Shown: piece by piece, positions 6,679-10,991 of the stretch
How positions within the stretch are numbered: the stretch's first letter is position 1
Layout of the letters: the number at the start of each line of letters is the position of its first letter
NCBI GenBank assembly: GCA_020851395.1
Contig: JADZCW010000251.1
Location: 1-10,991, forward strand
Direction: 5' to 3'
DNA length: 10,991 nt
DNA from: Phycisphaeraceae bacterium
Lineage (GTDB): Bacteria > Planctomycetota > Phycisphaerae > Phycisphaerales > Phycisphaeraceae
Notes under the pieces: generated by a model
The model's database searches: none
What the model saw: only the letters and a program-made list of their open reading frames with translations
What the model was told of the DNA's origin: nothing
Made by a program: the position numbers and the translations under genes

Positions 6679-6700
6679 CCCGGCTCTGTGAGGAGCCGGG
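6679..6700 (+). promoter_or_regulatory. Stem-loop immediately upstream of the nagB ribosome-binding site
   Basis: CCCGGCTC (6679-6686) and GAGCCGGG (6693-6700) form a perfect 8-bp GC-rich stem with a TGTGAG loop. The stem ends 3 nt before the AAGGA ribosome-binding site (6704-6708). In the mRNA leader it could restrict ribosome access, mark a protein-binding site, or terminate readthrough from the aldo/keto reductase gene; there is no T tract. A weak extended -10 (TGG followed by TATCGT at 6661-6666) lies just upstream, without a -35. The 113-bp gap 6604-6716 otherwise shows nothing recognisable. Confidence 0.45.
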
Positions 6701-6716
6701 CGGAAGGATACACGTC

Positions 6717-8675
6717 ATGACCGCCGCCGTTGATCGTTCGAGTGTCATGGAAGAGATCCTCGCCCAGAAGGAGCTGATCCCGACGAAGGTTTTTGAGCAG
6801 GCCAAGCAGGCCAGCGCGGCCGTGGCGCAGGAGATCGCCGCGCTGATCCGAGCCAGGGCCGCGGCCGGCAAGACCTGCGTGCTGGGCCTGGCCACGGGGT
6901 CGACCCCGGTGGGCGTCTACGACGAGCTGGTCCGCCTGCACGAGCAGGAGAAGCTGAGCTTCAAGAACGTCATCACGTTCAACCTCGACGAATACTTCCC
7001 CATGAAGCCGGACGAGCTGCAGAGCTACCGCCGGTTCATGTTCGAACACCTGTTCGACCGCGTGGACGTGCCCCGTCAGAACATCAACATCCCCGACGGG
7101 ACGCTCGATCCGACGCAGGTGCTCGCCCACTGCCGGGCGTACGAGAAGAAGATCGCCGACTGCGGCGGGATTGACCTGCAGATCCTGGGCATCGGCCGCA
7201 CGGGCCACGTGGGTTTCAACGAGCCGGGCTCGGGCAAGAACAGCCGGACACGCCTGATCTCGCTGGACCGGGTGACGCGGCTGGACGCGGCGAGCGATTT
7301 CTTCGGCGAGGAGAACGTGCCGCGGCGGGCGATCACGATGGGCGTGGGGACGATCCTGACGGCCAGGCGGGTGATCCTGATGGCCTTCGGCGAGCACAAG
7401 GCGCCGATCATCGCCCAGGCCGTCGAGGGGCCGATCACCGCGGCGGTGGCGGCGAGCTTCCTGCAGGAGCACGGCAACGCGCAGATCGTGCTGGACCGCG
7501 CGGCCGCGTCGGAGCTGACGCGGTGCAAGACGCCCTGGCTGCTCGGGCCCGTCGAGTGGACGACGGCGACGATCCGCAAGGCCGTCATCTGGCTGGCCCG
7601 CAAGGTCGAGAAGCCGATCCTCAAGCTCACCGACGAGGACTACAACGAGACCGGGCTGCAGGACCTCCTGGCCGAGCATGGGCCGGCGTACAGCATCAAC
7701 GTCGAGATCTTCCGGGCCATGCAGGACACGATCACCGGCTGGCCCGGGGGCAAGCCGGCCAAGGCCCAGCGTCCGAGTGAACGCCGACGGCCGACGGACG
7801 AGATCTACCCCAAGCGCGTGCTGATCTTCTCGCCCCACCCCGACGACGACGTGATCTCCATGGGCGGCACGCTGATCCGCCTGGTCGACCAGGGGCACGA
7901 GGTTCACGTGGCCTACCAGACCTCGGGCAACATCGCCGTCTTCGACGACGACGCGATCCGGTTCGCGGACTTCGCCTCGGAGTTCAACCAGTTCTTCGGC
8001 ATCGAGGACAGACGGGTCACGGACCTCGAGAAGCACATCGAGGAGTTCCTCAAGCACAAGCAGGCCGGGCAGGTCGACTCCGACGAGGTGCAGAAGATCA
8101 AGGGGCTGATCCGCCGCGGCGAGGCGCGGGCGGCCGGGCGGTACTGCGGGCTGCGGATGCAGAACCTGCACTTCCTGGACATGCCCTTCTACGAGACCGG
8201 GCGGGTGCGCAAGAAGCCGCTGAGCGACGCGGACATCCGGATCATCGTGGACCTGCTCCGCAAGCTCCAGCCTCACCAGATCTACGCGGCCGGCGACCTG
8301 TCGGACCCGCACGGGACGCACCGCGTGTGCCTGGCGGCGATCATCCGGGCGCTGGAGGTGGTCAAGGACGAGCCGTGGATGAAGCAATGCGAGGTCTGGC
8401 TCTACCGCGGGGCGTGGCAGGAATGGGAGCCGGAGAACATCGAGATGGCCGTGCCGATCTCCCCTCAGGAGCTCATGCGCAAGCGCACGGCCATCTTCAA
8501 GCACGAGTCGCAGAAGGACAAGGCCTTGTTCCCGGGCTTCGACGCCCGCGAGTTCTGGCAGCGGGCCGAGGACCGCAACCGGGCGACGGCGAGGCTGTAC
8601 GACAAACTGGGCCTGGCCGAGTACGAGGCCATCGAGGGCTTCGTCCGCTGGACGAGCCGGTCGGATTGGGTGTAA
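6717..8675 (+). CDS. nagB: Glucosamine-6-phosphate deaminase fused to a PIG-L/LmbE deacetylase-like domain
   Basis: This is a 652-residue two-domain cytosolic enzyme. The N-terminal domain (about 25-290) is NagB-type, which converts glucosamine-6-phosphate to fructose-6-phosphate and ammonia. It shows the phosphate loop LATGSTPVGVY (58-68), NLDEY (89-93) with the proton-shuttling Asp91, and GIGRTGHVGFNEPGS (158-172) with His164 and Glu169. The Asp that E. coli NagB has two residues before the His is Thr162 here; I recall the same RTGH form in Bacteroidetes-type long NagB proteins. The C-terminal domain (about 366-550) is PIG-L/LmbE: HPDDD (374-378) and PHGTH (531-535) supply the zinc-ligand pattern of GlcNAc deacetylases. 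The fusion could therefore deacetylate and deaminate amino-sugar phosphates in sequence; that is inference. The ATG at 6717 has AAGGA with 8-nt spacing. A sugar isomerase gene follows 39 nt later. Confidence 0.92.
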   Translation: MTAAVDRSSVMEEILAQKELIPTKVFEQAKQASAAVAQEIAALIRARAAAGKTCVLGLATGSTPVGVYDELVRLHEQEKLSFKNVITFNLDEYFPMKPDELQSYRRFMFEHLFDRVDVPRQNINIPDGTLDPTQVLAHCRAYEKKIADCGGIDLQILGIGRTGHVGFNEPGSGKNSRTRLISLDRVTRLDAASDFFGEENVPRRAITMGVGTILTARRVILMAFGEHKAPIIAQAVEGPITAAVAASFLQEHGNAQIVLDRAAASELTRCKTPWLLGPVEWTTATIRKAVIWLARKVEKPILKLTDEDYNETGLQDLLAEHGPAYSINVEIFRAMQDTITGWPGGKPAKAQRPSERRRPTDEIYPKRVLIFSPHPDDDVISMGGTLIRLVDQGHEVHVAYQTSGNIAVFDDDAIRFADFASEFNQFFGIEDRRVTDLEKHIEEFLKHKQAGQVDSDEVQKIKGLIRRGEARAAGRYCGLRMQNLHFLDMPFYETGRVRKKPLSDADIRIIVDLLRKLQPHQIYAAGDLSDPHGTHRVCLAAIIRALEVVKDEPWMKQCEVWLYRGAWQEWEPENIEMAVPISPQELMRKRTAIFKHESQKDKALFPGFDAREFWQRAEDRNRATARLYDKLGLAEYEAIEGFVRWTSRSDWV

Positions 8676-8714
8676 TGGCGTGGGGGTCACACGGATCCCG
8701 GCAGGAGCATGAGC

Positions 8715-9560
8715 ATGGAAGTCCGGCGAGTAGATGAGTTCAAGATCGGGGTGTGCAGTTGGTCGCTGCACGCGCGCAACGCGCGGGAGCTCTCGGACCT
8801 GCTGGCGCAGACCGGCCTGAATCACACGCAGATCGGGCTGGACCCTCTCTTCAACAACAGCGCGGAGTGGAAGGACCTGGCAGCGATCTTCAAGGCCCAC
8901 GATCAGTGGATCCTCTCGGGGATGTTCGGGTGCGTGGGCGAGGACTATTCCACGCTCGAGTCGATCCGCCGGACCGGCGGCCTAGTCCCCGACGCGACGT
9001 GGGAGCAGAATCGTCGGGTCATCGACCAGGCGGCCAAGGCGGCCGCGGCGCTGAACCTGCGGACGGTCAGCGTGCATGCCGGTTTCCTTCCGGAGGACAA
9101 CACCGGAGGACGGCGGGACAAGATCATCGAGCGCATCCACTACGCCGCCGGCGTGATGCAGGCCTACGGGATTACCCTGATCCTCGAGACAGGCCAGGAA
9201 ACCGCTCAGACGCTGGTGGACTTCATCACCGACGTCGAGCAGGCCGGGGCACGCAACATCGGCGTGAACTTCGATCCGGCAAACATGATTCTTTATGACA
9301 AGGGCGACCCCATCGCGTCGCTAAAGAAACTTCAGCCCTGGGTACATCAGGTGCACATCAAAGACGCGGTCCGCACCAAGACGCCCGGGACGTGGGGCCA
9401 GGAGGTGCCCGTCGGCCAGGGCGAGGTGGACTGGAAGGCGTTCATCGCCCAGCTCCGCTCGTCGGGCTTCCGGGGCGGGCTGCTGATCGAGCGCGAGGCC
9501 GGCGACGAGCGCGTGGCGGACGTCCGCAAGGCGGTCGAGCTGCTTTGTGGCCTGATGTAG
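8715..9560 (+). CDS. Sugar phosphate isomerase/epimerase (xylose isomerase-like TIM barrel)
   Basis: This 281-residue protein belongs to the AP-endonuclease-2/xylose isomerase-like TIM-barrel family. That family mostly isomerises or epimerises sugars, keto acids or inositol derivatives with a divalent metal. Candidate metal ligands fall in the expected strands: Glu158 (LILETG), Asp187 (NFDPANM), His214 (HQVHIKD) and Glu259 (LLIERE), with SVHAG at 119-123. The KIGVCSWSL start (10-18) is typical. I chose the ATG at 8715 rather than 8709 because AGGAG (8703-8707) is 7 nt from the former and only 1 nt from the latter. The 39-nt gap after the NagB-LmbE fusion and the shared strand suggest one operon for amino-sugar or related sugar catabolism. 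The exact substrate is not predictable. Confidence 0.86.
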   Translation: MEVRRVDEFKIGVCSWSLHARNARELSDLLAQTGLNHTQIGLDPLFNNSAEWKDLAAIFKAHDQWILSGMFGCVGEDYSTLESIRRTGGLVPDATWEQNRRVIDQAAKAAAALNLRTVSVHAGFLPEDNTGGRRDKIIERIHYAAGVMQAYGITLILETGQETAQTLVDFITDVEQAGARNIGVNFDPANMILYDKGDPIASLKKLQPWVHQVHIKDAVRTKTPGTWGQEVPVGQGEVDWKAFIAQLRSSGFRGGLLIEREAGDERVADVRKAVELLCGLM

Positions 9561-9588
9561 ACAAAAACAGCCGTTCCTGCTTTTCATC

Positions 9589-9616
9589 CCGCGCCCGCTT
9601 CTTGACGCGGGCGCGG
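9589..9616 (+). repeat. Perfect 10-bp inverted repeat downstream of the isomerase and overlapping the small-RNA promoter
   Basis: CCGCGCCCGC (9589-9598) and GCGGGCGCGG (9607-9616) are exact reverse complements separated by TTCTTGAC. The repeat starts 28 nt after the isomerase stop codon, so it may act as a terminator or 3'-end stabiliser, although no T tract follows. It ends 5 nt before the TATAAT box of the small RNA and contains the only -35-like TTGAC, so it could also be an operator controlling that promoter. Confidence 0.55.
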
Positions 9617-9627
9617 TCGGGTATAAT
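9602..9627 (+). promoter_or_regulatory. Promoter of the small RNA
   Basis: TATAAT (9622-9627) is a perfect -10 box in an otherwise GC-rich stretch. TTGACG (9602-9607) is a 5-of-6 match to a -35, but the spacer is only 14 bp. The promoter may therefore rely mainly on the -10, or on a factor bound at the overlapping inverted repeat. Predicted initiation is near 9634, just at the end of the 8-bp palindrome TGACGTCA (9627-9634). Confidence 0.6.
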
Positions 9628-9633
9628 GACGTC

Positions 9634-9891
9634 ATGGAAAGTGAAGAGCCCTTCTCGTCGACGCGGCTTGCTCTGGCGGGATGCATTTGTTCGAACCTAT
9701 GGAACCCCAAAGGGAGCTGGCTTTCGGGCACGATGGTCAAGCCGTCCACGAGCGGAAGGCCTGGATGACTCGACGATGCACCCACTTTAACTTGGGGTTC
9801 GAACAAGTCACCCAGAGCAAGTCGCGCTGACGAGAAGGCCTGAACTTCCAGACCGATCTTCGCCGGCCCGTGCATGCGGGCCGGTTTTTTT
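9634..9891 (+). ncRNA. Structured small RNA of about 260 nt, rod-like (6S-type candidate)
   Basis: Between the isomerase gene and cysE, about 260 nt lie between a TATAAT promoter and an intrinsic terminator, with no credible reading frame. The ends of a 189-nt core pair over long distance. CCTTCTCGTC (9650-9659) pairs with GACGAGAAGG (9829-9838). After a G-U pair and one mismatch, CGCGGCTTGCTCTGG (9662-9676) pairs with CCAGAGCAAGTCGCG (9812-9826), including one G-U. An asymmetric internal loop follows (9677-9686 against 9807-9811), then TTGTTCGAACC (9687-9697) pairs perfectly with GGTTCGAACAA (9796-9806). A long helix, an interrupting bubble and an apical domain in a core of about 190 nt recall 6S RNA, the RNA polymerase regulator. 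I see no SRP GGAAGGAAGCAG-like loop, no RNase P core, and no tmRNA tag or CCA end. RNA status is well supported; the family is uncertain. Confidence 0.68.
9863..9891 (+). terminator. Intrinsic terminator of the small RNA
   Basis: CCGGCCCG (9863-9870) and CGGGCCGG (9877-9884) form a perfect 8-bp GC-only stem with a TGCATG loop, followed directly by seven T residues (9885-9891). It is the only textbook Rho-independent terminator in the window. It lies 24 nt beyond the long-range stem of the small RNA and separates that transcript from cysE. Confidence 0.92.
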
Positions 9892-9965
9892 GTCGCCGGG
9901 CCGCCCGCGGACGGGAGCGTACCAGCGGGTTTCGTGCGGCAGTTTCATCCGGGGATCAGACTGCC

Positions 9966-9971
9966 TAAAAT
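9966..9971 (+). promoter_or_regulatory. Possible -10 element for cysE
   Basis: TAAAAT (9966-9971) matches the -10 consensus at 5 of 6 positions and stands out in GC-rich sequence between the terminator and cysE. No good -35 lies 16-18 bp upstream (TTTCAT at 9943-9948 is weak). A start near 9978 would leave a leader of about 37 nt. A promoter is needed somewhere here because the preceding terminator is strong. Confidence 0.4.
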
Positions 9972-10014
9972 ACCTTTCAGTTTCCCGCCGCGCGACGGGC
10001 TCTGGATCACCGCC

Positions 10015-10989
10015 ATGAGCGTAGAAAAAACCAGTCCGGCCGACACCCCAGAGCTGGTCCAGCGGGTCGTCCAGAGCTACCACGCCGACGCCCGGACACA
10101 CCACCTCAACTCCACTTTCCTGCCCAACCGCGCCCGCGTCATCCGCGTGCTGGAGATGCTCCGCCGGCTGGTCTTCCCCGGCTTCTTCGAGGAACAGCGG
10201 CTGACGAGCCAGACGATCGCGTACCACGTCGGCGAGCTGCTGGTGCACGTCCGGCACGGCCTCTACGAGCAGGTCCGCCAGGCCCTGCGGCACGCCGAGA
10301 ACCGCCGCAAGCCCGGCGAGGGCGACACCAACGACCACTTCGACGTGCGGGCCCAGGAGATCACCGACACCTTCCTCGACCGTCTGCCCGAGCTGCGGCG
10401 GATGCTGGCCACGGACGTGCAGGCGGCCTTCGACGGCGACCCCGCGGCGGGCAGCACCGACGAGATCATCTTCTGCTATCCCGGCCTCGACGCGATCTAC
10501 ATCCACCGCATCGCCCACGAGCTCTACAAGCTCCAGGTGCCGCTCTTGCCCCGCATGATGAGCGAGTACGCCCACAACGAGACGGGCATCGACATCCACC
10601 CCGGGGCCCAGATCGATGAATCGTTCTTCATCGACCACGGCACGGGCGTGGTCATCGGCGAGACGACGACCATCGGCAAGCGGGTCAAGATCTACCAGGG
10701 CGTGACGCTCGGGGCCCTGTCGACCAAGGGCGGGCAGGACTGGCGCGGCCGCAAACGTCACCCGACGATCGAGGATGACGTGACGATCTACGGCGGGGCG
10801 ATCATCCTCGGCGGCAACACCGTCATCGGCCAGGGGTGCACCGTGGCCGGGGCGGTGTTCCTGACCAAATCCGTGCCGGCCCACCACACGGTGACGGTCA
10901 CGCCGCCGGACCTGCGCGTCAGCGCCCGGCGAAGGGACGGCTACGTGCCGCTGGATCCCAACGAGTTCATCGACGCGGCGGGGATCTAG
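10015..10989 (+). CDS. cysE: Serine O-acetyltransferase (EpsC/CysE type)
   Basis: This 324-residue cytosolic enzyme transfers acetyl from acetyl-CoA to L-serine, giving O-acetylserine, the first committed step of cysteine synthesis. The N-terminal helical domain spans about 1-185. The left-handed beta-helix follows: GIDIHPGAQI (191-200), FFIDHGTGVVIGET (204-217) with catalytic His208, then hexapeptide-like repeats to about 285 (YQGVTLGALS at 227-236, IGQGCTVAGA at 271-280). The 324-residue length matches the longer EpsC-type enzymes rather than E. coli CysE (about 270 residues). The ATG at 10015 begins MSVEKTS; the frame is open back to 9874, but that part overlaps the small-RNA terminator and has no family similarity. 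Only a weak GGA precedes the ATG. The stop is a TAG at 10987-10989, two bases before the window end, so the gene is complete. Confidence 0.92.
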   Translation: MSVEKTSPADTPELVQRVVQSYHADARTHHLNSTFLPNRARVIRVLEMLRRLVFPGFFEEQRLTSQTIAYHVGELLVHVRHGLYEQVRQALRHAENRRKPGEGDTNDHFDVRAQEITDTFLDRLPELRRMLATDVQAAFDGDPAAGSTDEIIFCYPGLDAIYIHRIAHELYKLQVPLLPRMMSEYAHNETGIDIHPGAQIDESFFIDHGTGVVIGETTTIGKRVKIYQGVTLGALSTKGGQDWRGRKRHPTIEDDVTIYGGAIILGGNTVIGQGCTVAGAVFLTKSVPAHHTVTVTPPDLRVSARRRDGYVPLDPNEFIDAAGI

Positions 10990-10991
10990 GC

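Noticed and set aside
6666..8900. 744-residue open frame on the minus strand opposite the NagB-LmbE fusion
   Set aside because: It covers the fusion gene and part of the next gene in antisense and has a repetitive Leu/Val/Asp/Arg composition. The plus-strand proteins have intact catalytic motifs.
9720..9760. Possible SRP RNA apical domain (GGTCAAGCC ... GCGGAAGGCC)
   Set aside because: The loop superficially resembles the SRP GGTCAGG/GGAAGG region, but the conserved AGCAGCC side and the required helix are missing.
9392..9790. 132-residue plus-strand frame entering the small-RNA region
   Set aside because: It begins inside the isomerase gene in another frame and crosses the promoter and inverted repeat; its composition is Gly/Arg-rich without family signal.
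9690..9805. tRNA or tmRNA suggested by GTTCGAAC (T-loop-like) motifs
   Set aside because: There is no acceptor stem with a CCA end, no D arm or anticodon arm, and no tag-peptide frame. The motifs pair with each other over long range instead.
9321..9875. 184-residue minus-strand frame through the small-RNA locus
   Set aside because: It runs antisense through the isomerase 3' end, both hairpins and the small RNA, with no ribosome-binding site or recognisable domain. The long complementary arms explain the sequence better.
1..10989. cysS and cysE at opposite ends taken as a cysteine gene cluster
   Set aside because: They are about 9.7 kb apart on opposite strands, separated by unrelated operons and a strong terminator. 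Shared substrate chemistry alone is not evidence of linkage.
1..10991. CRISPR array, insertion sequence or phage remnant
   Set aside because: I found no direct-repeat array, no transposase or integrase motif and no terminal inverted-repeat pair with a target duplication by reading the sequence.

Overview
This is a GC-rich bacterial window of about 11 kb. Coding density is high, and many long antisense shadow reading frames arise from the GC-biased codon use. Gene content suggests a member of the Planctomycetota, possibly of the Phycisphaerae type: a cysteinyl-tRNA synthetase with an HIGN signature, a NagB-LmbE fusion, an EpsC-type serine acetyltransferase, and a partner-switching pair with no sigma gene beside it. 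That placement is inferred from gene families and composition only. I see no mobile element, CRISPR array, tRNA or rRNA.

Left part, minus strand (1-3366). The window opens inside cysS (N-terminal 105 residues, running off the left edge), which has its own plausible promoter. Upstream of it lie a CNNM/CorC-type membrane protein with paired CBS domains and ybeY. These two overlap by 4 nt (GTGA) and probably form one operon. Its likely promoter is an AT-rich stretch with a perfect TTGACA, near 2406-2460. Next come an RsbW-like HATPase and an RsbV/SpoIIAA-like STAS protein, a two-gene partner-switching module read from a well-formed promoter at 3401-3429.

Centre, plus strand (3557-6603). Divergent from the STAS gene is a membrane-anchored protein with two LysM domains. 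After a short gap holding strong inverted repeats come a GlpD-like FAD oxidoreductase and an aldo/keto reductase. These two overlap by 19 nt and look translationally coupled.

Right part, plus strand (6717-10989). A bifunctional-looking glucosamine-6-phosphate deaminase/LmbE fusion is followed closely by a TIM-barrel sugar isomerase/epimerase, suggesting an amino-sugar or sugar catabolic unit. Between that gene and cysE (serine O-acetyltransferase, complete, ending 2 bases before the window edge) is a 454-base stretch with no convincing protein gene. It contains a TATAAT box, a long rod-like pairing region and a textbook intrinsic terminator with seven T residues. I read it as an independent structured small RNA of roughly 260 nt. 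This is the most interesting item in the window. A 6S-type RNA is the leading but unproven identity.

The layout is mostly housekeeping and metabolic. I see no defence system or obvious novel protein system. The best discovery candidates are the small RNA and the regulatory inverted repeats.
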